Of a DNA stretch of 64,000 bases, positions 45,022 to 53,630 are shown piece by piece. Position numbers and translations under genes: made by a program. Below the pieces are notes generated by a model. It did no database searches and was not told the origin of the DNA. It worked only from the letters and a program-made list of their open reading frames with translations. The stretch's first letter is position 1. Each line of letters opens with the position of its first letter. Source of the DNA: Aminobacter anthyllidis (GTDB lineage Bacteria > Pseudomonadota > Alphaproteobacteria > Rhizobiales > Rhizobiaceae); contig NZ_JAFLWW010000003.1 in assembly GCF_018555685.1 (NCBI RefSeq), forward strand, positions 310,001 to 374,000, written 5' to 3'.

Positions 45022-46124
45022 CAGTTGCCTCCCGCCGCCGGAGCGCGCTTCTGCAATTCAGGCAGCGGCAGATAGGGCACCACGCCCTGGCCGTTGCCCT
45101 GCTCGACGATCACCTTGCCGGAGCCCTGAAGCACCTTTTCCATCGTTTCGAGATAGAGGCGCTTGCGGGTCACTTCGGGCGCCTTGGCATACTCGTCGTA
45201 GACCGAAATGAAGCGCTGGGCCTCACCTTCGGCTTCCTGGACGACGCGGTTCTTGTAGGCTGCCGCGTCTTCGCGGACCTGGGCCGCTTCACCGCGCGCC
45301 TGGCCGAGCTTCTGGTTGGAATACTGGTTGGATTCCTCCACGAAGCGGTCTTCGTCCTGTTCGGCACGCTGCACTTCGTCGAACGCGTCGGCCACTTCAC
45401 GTGGCGGGGCCGCGTCCTCGATCGAAATCGCGTTGACCGAAAGGCCCGCGCCATATTCGTCGAGCGTCACCTGGATGATATCGCGCACGCCGGCGGCAAT
45501 GCCCTGGCGGTCATCGCGGAAGATGTCCTGCGCCGGCCGGCGTCCGACCACTTCGCGCATCGCGCTTTCGGCGATCTGGCGAACCATGATGTCGGGTTCG
45601 GAGACGTTGAACAGATAGGCCTGCGGGTTCGAGACCTGGTAGGCGACGGAGAATTTCACGTCGACGATGTTCTGGTCGCCCGAAAGCATCAGGCCCGACG
45701 ACGTGTTGCCGCGCACTTCGCCGATGTCGACGAGCTTTTCAGCCGTGTTGACCTTCTCGACGGTTTCGATCGGCCACCAATGGAAATGCAGGCCCGGCTG
45801 CGACAATTCCTGCTTCGGCTTGCCGAAACGCAGTTCGACAGCGAGTTCGTCAGGCTGCACGGTATAGATCGCCTGGAACGCCCAGAATGCGATCAGGCCG
45901 GCACCGATAAGGCCGAACAGCATGGCACTCGAGCCGCCACCACCCGGAAGCGCGCGCTTGAGCTTGTCCTGGCCCCGGCGAATGATGTCCTCGAGATCGG
46001 GAGGCGAACCCTGCGGCCCGCTTGGACGCGGTCCCTGCCCCCAGGGGCCACCGCCGCCGCCATTGCCGCCGCCGCCGCCCCATGGGCCACCGCCGCCGCC
46101 TCCACTTTGATTGTTCCAGGGCAT
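45021..46124 (-). CDS. hflK: HflK, membrane modulator of FtsH protease
   Basis: SPFH-domain protein of 367 residues. The cytoplasmic N-terminus is very glycine-rich (PWNNQSGGGGGGPWGGGG, residues 2-19, continuing GNGGGGGPWG), then one membrane helix (about 71-90) and the SPFH domain (VQPDELAVELRFGKP onward). Long helices follow with QYSNQKLGQARGEAAQV. AAAGGA lies five bases before the ATG at 46124. It is the first gene of hflK-hflC-DUF2065-Do protease. A possible heat-shock promoter lies about 70 bases upstream. Confidence 0.94.
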   Translation of the reverse strand: MPWNNQSGGGGGGPWGGGGGNGGGGGPWGQGPRPSGPQGSPPDLEDIIRRGQDKLKRALPGGGGSSAMLFGLIGAGLIAFWAFQAIYTVQPDELAVELRFGKPKQELSQPGLHFHWWPIETVEKVNTAEKLVDIGEVRGNTSSGLMLSGDQNIVDVKFSVAYQVSNPQAYLFNVSEPDIMVRQIAESAMREVVGRRPAQDIFRDDRQGIAAGVRDIIQVTLDEYGAGLSVNAISIEDAAPPREVADAFDEVQRAEQDEDRFVEESNQYSNQKLGQARGEAAQVREDAAAYKNRVVQEAEGEAQRFISVYDEYAKAPEVTRKRLYLETMEKVLQGSGKVIVEQGNGQGVVPYLPLPELQKRAPAAGGN

Positions 46125-46192
46125 GAATGTCCTTTCAACTACGAAACTATGGCGGCCGCGCCTGAGACGGCCGCGCAATTACTGACACCATC

Positions 46193-46220
46193 TATAGGGA
46201 TGCGAGCAAGCGCTTTCAAC
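46193..46220 (-). promoter_or_regulatory. Possible RpoH-type promoter of the hflK operon
   Basis: On the minus strand GTTGAA (46215-46220) and CCTATA (46193-46198) are 16 bases apart and resemble alphaproteobacterial heat-shock promoters (CTTGAA and C-Y-TAT-x-T), though the third T of the -10 box is missing. Heat-shock control of this operon would be expected. Confidence 0.35.
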
Positions 46221-46274
46221 GCGATGGCCCGTAAGTGCCTCGGAATTCACTACATATGTATGAAAACCACACCC

Positions 46275-46793
46275 TCAAAGCACGGCGCGGCGCTTCTCGT
46301 AAACCACATAGCGTGTCGCATGGCTGTCTTTTTCGCCCGCGGGGAATTCGTCTGAGCGTGCGACGGCCCAGATATCCGGATCGATCGCGGGAAAGCGCGT
46401 GTCACCTTCGGGCGATGTCAGCACATGGGTGACATGCAGTCGGTCGGCCAGCGGCAGCGCCTGACGATAGATCTCGCCACCGCCGATCACGCAGATTTCA
46501 CTGACGCCGGGCATGCAGCGGCCCTTGGCGGTGGCCAGAATGATGGCGTCTTCGACCGATTGCACCGTCTCGGCACCATCGATCCGGTAGTTTGGATCGC
46601 GGCTTACGACGATGTTGAGCCGGCCTGGCAGAGGTTTGCCAATGCTTTCATAGGTCTTGCGCCCCATGATGATCGGCTTGCCCATGGTGTCAGCCTTGAA
46701 GCGCTTGAGATCGCTCGACAGCTTCCATGGCAAGCCGTTGTCGCGCCCGATGACGCCGTTTTCGGCAATCGCCACGTAGATCGAAACATCCAT
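46275..46793 (-). CDS. folA: Dihydrofolate reductase
   Basis: Enzyme of 172 residues. The N-terminus VSIYVAIAENGVIGRDNGLPWKLSSDLKRF contains the GLPW motif, with the substrate-binding aspartate of DLKRF near residue 28. MGRKTYESIGKPLPGRLNIVVSRD is the NADPH-binding part, and ICVIGGGEIYRQAL follows. It reduces dihydrofolate to tetrahydrofolate, regenerating the cofactor consumed by ThyA. It lies downstream of thyA on the same strand with 71 bases between them. Confidence 0.95.
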   Translation of the reverse strand: MDVSIYVAIAENGVIGRDNGLPWKLSSDLKRFKADTMGKPIIMGRKTYESIGKPLPGRLNIVVSRDPNYRIDGAETVQSVEDAIILATAKGRCMPGVSEICVIGGGEIYRQALPLADRLHVTHVLTSPEGDTRFPAIDPDIWAVARSDEFPAGEKDSHATRYVVYEKRRAVL

Positions 46794-46864
46794 CAGCCGC
46801 CGCTTCCTTTTCCCTCAACCTTCACCGTGGACGGTCCGGCCGCGTCACGTCCCTTCCGCGCTCC

Positions 46865-47659
46865 TCACACCGCGATCGGTGCGCGGATCGTGGCTTCGGC
46901 GACGTAGTTCTCAAGCCGGAAATCCTCGAAGCGGAAGGCAAACAGGTCCTTCACATCAGGATTGATCCACATCGTCGGCAGCGTCTTGGGCGTGCGCGTC
47001 AGCTGCTCGCCCGCCTGGTCGAAATGGTTGTGGTAGATATGCGCATCGCCGAGCGTATGAATGAAGTCGCCGGGCTTGAGGCCTGTCACCTGCGCCACCA
47101 TCATCGTCAGCAACGCGTAGGAGGCGATGTTGAACGGCACGCCCAGGAAGATGTCAGCCGAGCGCTGGTAGAGCTGGCACGACAGTCTGCCGTCCGAGAC
47201 ATAAAACTGGAACAGGCAGTGGCATGGCGGCAGCGCCATGGCGTCCACTTCCTCGGGGTTCCATGCCGAGACGATCAGCCGGCGCGAATTCGGGTTCTTG
47301 CGGATCTGGTTCAACAGAATCGCGATCTGGTCGATCTCGCCGCCGTCGCGCGTCGGCCACGAGCGCCACTGCTTGCCATAGACCGGGCCAAGATCGCCGT
47401 TCTCGTCAGCCCACTCGTCCCATATCGTCACCCCATTGTCGTTGAGGTACTTGATGTTGGTGTCGCCGGCGAGAAACCACAAAAGCTCGTAGATGATCGA
47501 CTTGAGGTGCAGCTTCTTGGTGGTGACAACAGGAAAGCCGTGCGCCAGGTCGAAGCGCAGCTGATGGCCAAACACCGAGCGCGTACCCGTGCCGGTGCGG
47601 TCGCCGCGATCGGTACCGTTTTCGAGGACGTGGCTGAGAAGGTCGAGATACTGGCGCAT
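46865..47659 (-). CDS. thyA: Thymidylate synthase ThyA
   Basis: Enzyme of 264 residues, the same length as E. coli ThyA, which methylates dUMP to dTMP with methylene-tetrahydrofolate. [15 protein letters not shown] begins the protein. The catalytic cysteine is in [13 protein letters not shown], with [19 protein letters not shown] and the dUMP-binding [10 protein letters not shown]. The ATG at 47659 is chosen because the longer frame back to 47752 adds residues absent from the family. folA follows. Confidence 0.96.
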   Translation of the reverse strand: MRQYLDLLSHVLENGTDRGDRTGTGTRSVFGHQLRFDLAHGFPVVTTKKLHLKSIIYELLWFLAGDTNIKYLNDNGVTIWDEWADENGDLGPVYGKQWRSWPTRDGGEIDQIAILLNQIRKNPNSRRLIVSAWNPEEVDAMALPPCHCLFQFYVSDGRLSCQLYQRSADIFLGVPFNIASYALLTMMVAQVTGLKPGDFIHTLGDAHIYHNHFDQAGEQLTRTPKTLPTMWINPDVKDLFAFRFEDFRLENYVAEATIRAPIAV

Positions 47660-47827
47660 CGGTCGGGCTCGATTCGGGAGTTGCCCGATCATAGCTGACC
47701 AGTGCCGCCCGAGGCAACGAAGGCGCCCGTGCGTATCCAGTTCGGCGGACAAAAGACCCTCGCCAAACGGTCAACGCCGGGCTTTGAGGCCCGGCGCCGG
47801 CAAAATTGACAGCTATGAGGGCGCTGC

Positions 47828-48139
47828 TTAGAGCGCGCCCAGCTTTCCAAGCTCCTTGGCCACCAGATAATAGAAGGTGACGCGGTTCTTGGTATTGTCG
47901 GCCGACATCGCCTTGCAGACCTTCTCAATCGCACCGTCCGCCTTCTTCGCATCCTCGACGCCGAGCTTCTTGGCAATCCAGCCGGCTTTGACGCGGTCGA
48001 GTTCCTTGGGGTCGGTGCAAGAGACCAGTGAAGAATCGCGGTTCCTGAGCGCAATGCCCAGGTGCTTGACGATCTTGGTCACCACCTCTTCCTTGGCGCC
48101 GGCATCGTACTTCTTCACGTCTGCAAGATAGTCGGTCAT
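47828..48139 (-). CDS. DUF2853 family protein
   Basis: Small soluble protein of 103 residues. Family-typical features are MTDYLADVKKYDAGAKEEVV at the start, KHLGIALRNRDSSLVSCTDP, KELDRVKAGWIAKKLGV, and NRVTFYYLVAKEL near the end. GAGGGG lies eight bases before the ATG. The fold is helical and its function unknown. A short G-C hairpin (47775-47796) follows but lacks a T-run. Confidence 0.8.
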   Translation of the reverse strand: MTDYLADVKKYDAGAKEEVVTKIVKHLGIALRNRDSSLVSCTDPKELDRVKAGWIAKKLGVEDAKKADGAIEKVCKAMSADNTKNRVTFYYLVAKELGKLGAL

Positions 48140-48357
48140 GTGAAATTCCCCTCGTCGACGAATTGATCTCATCCCGTGGGGATTGCCGGCCTTGACCGGT
48201 TCTCGCGCAATGCAGGCACCCCAGCGGCCGAAGCTTCGGTTCGCGCAACGCGCGAGTCAACCCTGCGAGTTCGCGTGGTCTCATAAATCTGTTGCGAATG
48301 GCGGCTAAGACTTGCTGTTCCGACCTTTCCTTTTGCTCCCGGCCTCCTTATATCTGG

Positions 48358-48690
48358 AGCGTCAGCTTGTCTGACTATGGCGATAAACTGCCGATGAAAT
48401 AAGCCATTCGGACCCGGGGGCGGTACCCGGCGCCTCCACCAAAAGCTGCCGTGCAGTCGAGCGACGGTTTTTGCTGGGGGCGAAATAGGATCGACGAGGG
48501 TGTAAAGATCGGACTTTTGCCCGGCATAGTACCACCGTTATCGGGCTAAACTTGTAGTTGCAAACGACAACTATGCGGAAGCACGTCTCGCAGCGTAAGC
48601 TGTGCGATAGCTTCAAATTAAGCCCTAGGGGTTCGCACTTCTAGGCGGGGTTCGGAGGTACCTGGCAACAGAAACCTCCACTTCTCTCCC
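48358..48690 (+). ncRNA. ssrA: Split, circularly permuted transfer-messenger RNA (tmRNA)
   Basis: The acceptor piece comes first and ends at CCA (48439-48441), after CGCCTCCA and a T-arm-like stem CCGGG/CCCGG. An internal spacer follows, then the coding piece starts at 48476 with GGGGGCG, which pairs with CGCCTCC of the acceptor piece and gives G3-U70, the alanine identity pair. The tag frame starts at the GCA at 48560 and reads ANDNYAEARLAA before TAA (48596-48598), as in other Rhizobiales. Outer ends are approximate. It rescues stalled ribosomes and tags their products for ClpXP. Confidence 0.93.
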
Positions 48691-48799
48691 AAATCCCCTT
48701 CACATTGTCATTGCCGGCCAACGCCGGTTTGCCGTTGCCAGGCTTCATCCCGGCACCGTCGGCTTGCCCATGGCCGGTCCCGTTCATTCGGAGACTTTC

Positions 48800-49351
48800 A
48801 TGTCCAGAGATTCCAACCGCTTCTTCGTGCTCACCGGTGGTCCCGGTTCGGGCAAGACCACATTGATCGATAGGCTCGCCGCGGCCGGCTTCGCCACCTC
48901 CGTCGAGGCAGGCCGCGGCATCATCAGGGACCAGGTGGCGATTTCGGGCACCGCCCTGCCCTGGCACGACCGCGCGCTGTTCGCCGAATTGATGCTGGCA
49001 TGGGAGATGCGCTCGCACGCGATCGCCGCGACAACGCCCGGCCCCGTATTCTTCGACCGGGGTGTTCCAGACGTCATCGGCTATCTCAGGCTCGTCGGCC
49101 TGCAGGTAGCAGCGCATGCAGAAAAGGCCGCCGAGGAATTCCGCTACAACTCCAAGGTGTTCGTGCTGCCGCATTGGCCCGAAATCTTCGCACGGGACAG
49201 CGAGCGCAAGCAGGACGATGACGAAGCGCGGCGCACCCATGCCAGCATGGTCGAAACCTACGCCGCCTGCGGCTATGAGCTTGTGGAGGTCCCCAAGGCC
49301 CCAGTCGAGGAACGGCTGGCCTTCGTGCTCGACAACGCCACCAGCGCCTGA
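48800..49351 (+). CDS. AAA-type P-loop ATPase/kinase-like protein
   Basis: Protein of 183 residues. Walker A is LTGGPGSGKTTLIDRL near residue 12. FFDRGVPDVIGYLRL contains the DRG motif of nucleoside-kinase-like ATPases, and VFVLPHWPEIFARDSERKQD follows. The pattern corresponds to the AAA_28 (NadR-related) family of predicted ATPases or kinases. GGAGA lies five bases before the ATG at 48800. It lies 110 bases after the tmRNA, but no functional link is evident. Confidence 0.75.
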   Translation: MSRDSNRFFVLTGGPGSGKTTLIDRLAAAGFATSVEAGRGIIRDQVAISGTALPWHDRALFAELMLAWEMRSHAIAATTPGPVFFDRGVPDVIGYLRLVGLQVAAHAEKAAEEFRYNSKVFVLPHWPEIFARDSERKQDDDEARRTHASMVETYAACGYELVEVPKAPVEERLAFVLDNATSA

Positions 49352-49360
49352 CCCGGCGAA

Positions 49361-50506
49361 TCAGGCCGCGTTCGGCAGTTGCACCCCTTCGGCAAAGGTG
49401 CGGTTGCGGCCGGCGCGCTTGGCGGCATAGAGGATCTTGTCGGCGCGGCCGATGGCATCCCAAAGCCCTTCGCCGTCATGGAGTTCGGCAATGCCGAAGC
49501 TGCAGGTGACAGCGAAATCCGCCGGCAGCCCGTCAAAGCGCACGTCGACGATCGCGCGGCGCAGTCGTTCGGCCAACAAGAAGGCATCGCCCACCGGCGC
49601 GTCCTTCATCACGATGACGAATTCTTCGCCGCCGGTGCGTGCCACAATGTCACCCGCCCGCAGCTTTGACTTGATGATGCCGGCAAAGGTCTGAAGCACG
49701 GCATCGCCGGCAGCGTGGCCGAAGCGGTCGTTGATGCCCTTGAAGCGGTCGATGTCGCAGGCAACGATGGCGATCGGCTTGCGCTTGACCAGGGCAAGCA
49801 GGCGCGGCACCCGCATCTGCAGGCCACGACGGTTGAGCAGGCCCGTCAGCGGATCGCTGTCGCGTTCCGCCTTCAGCGCCAGGATCACGTCGGCGCTTGC
49901 CACCACCACCAGCGCAAGCCCCATCGCCACGCCCACAACCGACATGGTGAACTGTGCCCAGACCCAGAATTGGGATTCGAAGAACGCTTCGATATTGTCG
50001 GTGGGAACCGAACCGCCCGTGAGCATGGTCCGGGCAAAGAAGGTCAGCGCCAGACCAGACAGCAACCATAGCATCGCCCGGTCGATGACGCTGCCGCGCA
50101 CCAGATGCCTGATCTTCCAGACGCCGCTCAGGAAGATGCAGCCCATGCCGAAATTAAGCACATAGACACGGACCTGCAGGTCGTTTTGAACGTAGTAGAA
50201 GGAGGCCAGCACCCCAACGATGCCGGCAAACCAGGCGGCATGCTCGACCAGCGGCATCGACTTGCCGGAGCGCGCAAGCACGCCCTCGACGAGAAGCAGC
50301 GGCCCGGCCGAATAGAGCGATGCCGTCACGATGGTGTTGTAGCCGATATCGGCCGGCCATAGCGTCAGCTGTGCGACGGTCGCCACACTGATCGTCAGGA
50401 AGGCCAGCGAAAACAGCAGCAAATGCTGACGCTGGCGCTCGAGCAGCCAGATGCAGAAAAACGTCGCTGCAAACAAAAGCAGCAAGGCAGAAGGGATGAA
50501 CTGCAA
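49361..50506 (-). CDS. Multi-span membrane diguanylate cyclase (GGDEF)
   Basis: Protein of 381 residues. About six to seven hydrophobic helices occupy residues 4-215. A GGDEF domain follows (about 220-375) with the motif GGEEF, preceded by RAGD five residues before, which fits an RxxD I-site. It should synthesise c-di-GMP. The start appears to be a TTG at 50506 with GAAGAAA upstream, and no closer start exists before the first membrane helix. It converges with the AAA ATPase gene. Confidence 0.88.
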   Translation of the reverse strand: MQFIPSALLLLFAATFFCIWLLERQRQHLLLFSLAFLTISVATVAQLTLWPADIGYNTIVTASLYSAGPLLLVEGVLARSGKSMPLVEHAAWFAGIVGVLASFYYVQNDLQVRVYVLNFGMGCIFLSGVWKIRHLVRGSVIDRAMLWLLSGLALTFFARTMLTGGSVPTDNIEAFFESQFWVWAQFTMSVVGVAMGLALVVVASADVILALKAERDSDPLTGLLNRRGLQMRVPRLLALVKRKPIAIVACDIDRFKGINDRFGHAAGDAVLQTFAGIIKSKLRAGDIVARTGGEEFVIVMKDAPVGDAFLLAERLRRAIVDVRFDGLPADFAVTCSFGIAELHDGEGLWDAIGRADKILYAAKRAGRNRTFAEGVQLPNAA

Positions 50507-50657
50507 TTTCTTCGTTGGCCTCGGGCGTTGTCGCTCTACTTCAGGTGGTCCTGGGGAGACTTACCGGCCCATAGGTAAATAAGCCGATATCAAGACTATG
50601 CGAAAGCAGGCGAGGCATTGCACGCGAGGGGCACGATGGGGTGAACGCCTTATGAAA

Positions 50658-50684
50658 CGGGGCCGGATAAAATGCCCGGCCCCG
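50658..50684 (-). terminator. Terminator of the Bcr-type exporter gene
   Basis: Perfect 9-bp G-C-rich arms (CGGGGCCGG at 50658-50666, CCGGCCCCG at 50676-50684) with a 9-base loop follow the exporter stop at 50692 on the minus strand. The T-run is only TTT, so strength is uncertain. Confidence 0.6.
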
Positions 50685-50691
50685 CCAGATT

Positions 50692-51900
50692 TCATTCCGC
50701 CGGCGCTTCGACGGCCACTTCACGCCTGCGGCCGAGCGTCACCTGCGCCAGCACGAAGGCGATGACGGCGGAAATGGTGATGCCGAAGACCATCGGCATC
50801 GGGGTGCCGTCGAAGAACAGGCCAGCCACCGCCATGGCTACAGCTCCGGTGGCGAAGTGCAGCGTGCCCATCAGCGCGGACGCAGTGCCAGCAATCTCGC
50901 CATGTTCTTCCATCGCCAGCACCGAGGTCGTCGGGATGACCAGGCCAAGGAAGCCGTAGCCGATGAACAGCAGCACCGCGAGCACGTCGAGCCTGTCGAC
51001 GCCCGTGGCGAACACCGCCAGCAGAATGACCATCATCGTGGCGTAACCGACAACGGCGACCCGCACCACGCGCTGCAGCCCGAAGCGCTCGGTCAAAAGC
51101 CCCGTCAGCTGCGACATGCCGATGAAGGCCACCGCATTGATCGAGAAGAACACGCTGTAGACCGACGGCGACAAGCCGTAATGGTCGATCAGGATGAAGG
51201 ACGAGTTGGCGAGGTAGACGAAGAAGCTGGCGATGCCGAAGCCGCCGATGAAGGTAAGGCCAAGGAAGTTGCGATCGCCGAGCAGGAAACGATAGCCGCT
51301 GAGCGCACTGCGCACCGAGCTTTCGGCGCGATGTTCGACGGGGCGGGTTTCCTTCAGCGACGTCGACAACAGCACTAGCGCAAGCACCGCGGCAGCGGTG
51401 ACGACCCAGAACACGGCGCGCCAGCCAAAGCCCTCGATGACAAGCGAGCCGGTCAGCGGCGCCAGGATCGGAGAAACCGAAAACACCAGCATCAACAGCG
51501 ACATCAGGCGCGCGGCCTCGGTGCCCGTATGCAGGTCACGCACGATGGCGCGCGGCACGACCATGCCCGCCGAAGCACCCAGGCCCTGGACGACGCGGAA
51601 GAAGATGAGCCATTCGATGTTGGGCGCGAGTGCCGCCCCCACGCCGCCGATGGCAAACAGCACAAGGCCGATATAGAGCGGCGCCTTGCGGCCGATCATG
51701 TCGGAGATCGGGCCGACGACGATCTGCGCCAGGCCCATGGCCAGGAAGAAGACGAGCAGGCTCATCTGCACGGCGGCAGTGCTGGCATTGAGGTCGGCAC
51801 CGATCGTCGGCAGCGCGGGAAGATACATGTCGATCGCAAACGGGCCGATGGCCGACAAAAGGCCGAGCACGACCGCTACGCGGAGAAATTGGGGTGTCAT
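50692..51900 (-). CDS. Bcr/CflA-type MFS drug efflux transporter
   Basis: Protein of 402 residues with twelve membrane helices. The N-terminus AIDMYLPALPTIGADLNAS and GLAQIVVGPISDMIGRKAPL (loop 2-3 MFS motif) are typical of the Bcr/CflA group, and GVGAALAPNIEWLIFFRVVQGLGASAG in helix 4 region supports it. The start at 51900 is preferred over a longer frame. It is divergent from a TetR gene with a shared operator at 52023-52040. The likely substrate is a drug or toxic compound. Confidence 0.9.
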   Translation of the reverse strand: MTPQFLRVAVVLGLLSAIGPFAIDMYLPALPTIGADLNASTAAVQMSLLVFFLAMGLAQIVVGPISDMIGRKAPLYIGLVLFAIGGVGAALAPNIEWLIFFRVVQGLGASAGMVVPRAIVRDLHTGTEAARLMSLLMLVFSVSPILAPLTGSLVIEGFGWRAVFWVVTAAAVLALVLLSTSLKETRPVEHRAESSVRSALSGYRFLLGDRNFLGLTFIGGFGIASFFVYLANSSFILIDHYGLSPSVYSVFFSINAVAFIGMSQLTGLLTERFGLQRVVRVAVVGYATMMVILLAVFATGVDRLDVLAVLLFIGYGFLGLVIPTTSVLAMEEHGEIAGTASALMGTLHFATGAVAMAVAGLFFDGTPMPMVFGITISAVIAFVLAQVTLGRRREVAVEAPAE

Positions 51901-52022
51901 GGCGTGATTCTTTCGGATCTGGTTTCCGCCGCGAAAACACGGCGACGTGTAATCCAAGGACGTTCGGCAAACCGAGATTCCGACTCCTCCCGAACCGGCT
52001 TCTCAGTGCAACGTCCATATTT

Positions 52023-52040
52023 TTAGACATACTTGTCCAA
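52023..52040. promoter_or_regulatory. Shared operator of the exporter and TetR genes
   Basis: TTAGACA-TACT-TGTCCAA is an 18-bp inverted repeat with one mismatch per half. On the minus strand it includes TTGGAC, a possible -35 for the exporter. It lies 30 bases before the TetR start and 123 before the exporter start. Confidence 0.5.
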
Positions 52041-52069
52041 ATCGTCAATCACCTGTATATAAAAATTCC

Positions 52070-52723
52070 ATGACACCTGCCATCGCTCCTGACATCGCGG
52101 TTACCCGCAGCCACACTGCCAAGCGCCACTCGATCCTCGACGCCGCGGCTGGCGTTTTCTGTCGTGAAGGCTTCGCCGGCGCCAACATCGACCTCATCGC
52201 CGCGGAAGCCGGCGTGTCGCGCCAGACCGTCTACAATCATCACGGCGATAAGGAGAATCTGCTCGTCGCAGTGGTCCGGGAAATCACCGAACGCATCAAC
52301 GCGGGCGTTTTCGAGACCCTTGCCACCTTCCCCGACAAGCCGGTCGACCTCGAGGCGGAGCTGGTCGAATTCGCCGTGCGGCTCAACCAGAACTGCATGT
52401 GCAACCGCGACGGCAAGTTCCTGCGCAAGCTGCTGCAGACCGAAGGCGAGCGCTATCCCGATTTGTTTGCCGGCTGGCGCGAACATGGCCCGGCCAAGAC
52501 CTGGGCAGCCCTTGCCGCGCGTTTTGCCCGCCTCGCCCTTTCAGGCTGGCTCGACCTCGACGATCCCGACGTCGCCGCGCGCCAGTTCCTGGCACTCGTC
52601 AATGCCGACCTGCAGATGGCGATGATCTTCGGCGACACCGTCTCGGAAGAGCAGTTGCGTGCTGCCGCAACAAACGCCGTCCGCTGCTTCCTGCGCGCCT
52701 ACGGCAAGCCCCGCCCGGCATAA
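52070..52723 (+). CDS. TetR-family regulator of the divergent exporter
   Basis: Regulator of 217 residues. The helix-turn-helix (about residues 18-62) includes GFAGANIDLIAAEAGVSRQTVYNHHGDKENLL, written as GFAGANIDLIAAEAGVSRQT and VYNHHGDKENLL. The C-terminal domain resembles the AefR-like TetR_C_7 type. It is divergent from a Bcr-type efflux gene with a dyad in between, the usual layout of a local repressor that releases on binding the drug. Confidence 0.87.
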   Translation: MTPAIAPDIAVTRSHTAKRHSILDAAAGVFCREGFAGANIDLIAAEAGVSRQTVYNHHGDKENLLVAVVREITERINAGVFETLATFPDKPVDLEAELVEFAVRLNQNCMCNRDGKFLRKLLQTEGERYPDLFAGWREHGPAKTWAALAARFARLALSGWLDLDDPDVAARQFLALVNADLQMAMIFGDTVSEEQLRAAATNAVRCFLRAYGKPRPA

Positions 52724-52876
52724 TTTCGCGCTGCATCGACATAGGTTTCCGCCTGCGACTGAAAGGCGAGTGTCGGTTGGAATCCCAATCCTCAAATACG
52801 GCATTATATCCGGTTTACGCCGGCCTCAAGCTTGATTACAGGTAGGAGGACGATTCAATCGGACCCGCATCTACAT

Positions 52877-53416
52877 ATGGCCGAAGACCAGATCCGCTAC
52901 GACATTCTCGCCCAGGAGGCACTGCGTGGCGTCATGCGCAAGGTCCTGGCGGAAGTCGCGCGCACAGGCCTGCCGGGCAACCACCATTTCTTCATCACCT
53001 TCATGACCGGCGCGCCGGGCGTGCGTATCTCGTCGCGCCTGCATGAGCGTTATCCCGAGCAGATGACGATCGTCATCCAGTTCCAGTATTGGGACCTCAA
53101 GGTCACCGACACCGGCTTCGAGGTTGGCCTGTCCTTCTCGGACGTTCCCGAAAAGCTCGAAATCCCCTTCTCCGCCGTGCGCGGCTTCTATGACCCTTCG
53201 GTCAACTTCGAACTCGAATTCGAGGTCAAGGCCGAGGCCGTCGCCGCCCCCGAGGAGGTCTCCGCCAAGCCTGAGCCCATCGCGGTCGTCAAGCCTGCCG
53301 AGCGCAAGCCCGCACCGAAGAAAAAGGCCGGCACGACCGAGAAGGAAACCGTCGAAGAGCCCGCTCACGGCAAGGGCGCCGACGTCGTCTCGCTCGACGC
53401 TTTCCGCAAGAAGTAG
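52877..53416 (+). CDS. sspB: SspB, adaptor of ClpXP for tmRNA-tagged proteins (alpha type)
   Basis: Protein of 179 residues. The SspB substrate-binding domain (about 1-118) starts MAEDQIRYDILAQEALRGVM and has HHFFITFMTGAPGVRIS. It is followed by a Pro/Lys/Glu-rich flexible linker (about 125-165) and a C-terminal tail VVSLDAFRKK, where ClpX is contacted in related proteins. It recognises the ssrA tag made by the tmRNA 4.2 kb upstream. The ATG at 52877 matches family starts, but the only strong AGGAGG (52844-52849) is 27 bases upstream. Two small genes follow closely. Confidence 0.93.
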   Translation: MAEDQIRYDILAQEALRGVMRKVLAEVARTGLPGNHHFFITFMTGAPGVRISSRLHERYPEQMTIVIQFQYWDLKVTDTGFEVGLSFSDVPEKLEIPFSAVRGFYDPSVNFELEFEVKAEAVAAPEEVSAKPEPIAVVKPAERKPAPKKKAGTTEKETVEEPAHGKGADVVSLDAFRKK

Positions 53417-53432
53417 CTCCGGGCGAGGTCGC

Positions 53433-53630
53433 ATGGCCGACATCGTCAATCTCCGCCAGTTCAAGAAGCAGAAGGCGCGGACCGAGCGCGAAACGCTTGC
53501 CGATAGCAATCGCGCTTTACACGGCCGCACCAAGGCCGAGAAGCAGCGCGACCAGCTGACATCGGAGCGCGCCGACAAATTCGTCGATGGCCATCGCCTC
53601 GAGCGCGATCCCGAGAAATCCGACCGGTGA
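53433..53630 (+). CDS. DUF4169 family protein
   Basis: Basic protein of 65 residues, starting MADIVNLRQFKKQKARTERE and ending DGHRLERDPEKSDR, which match the DUF4169 family found in Rhizobiales next to sspB. It is predicted helical and highly charged. It begins 16 bases after the sspB stop with GAGG upstream, and overlaps the next gene by four bases (GTGA). The function is unknown. Confidence 0.82.
   Translation: MADIVNLRQFKKQKARTERETLADSNRALHGRTKAEKQRDQLTSERADKFVDGHRLERDPEKSDR

Noticed and set aside
48362-48616. Minus-strand open frame of 84 codons across the tmRNA region
   Set aside because: It lies antisense to the split tmRNA, whose tag and pairing segments are clear, and it has no protein-like features.
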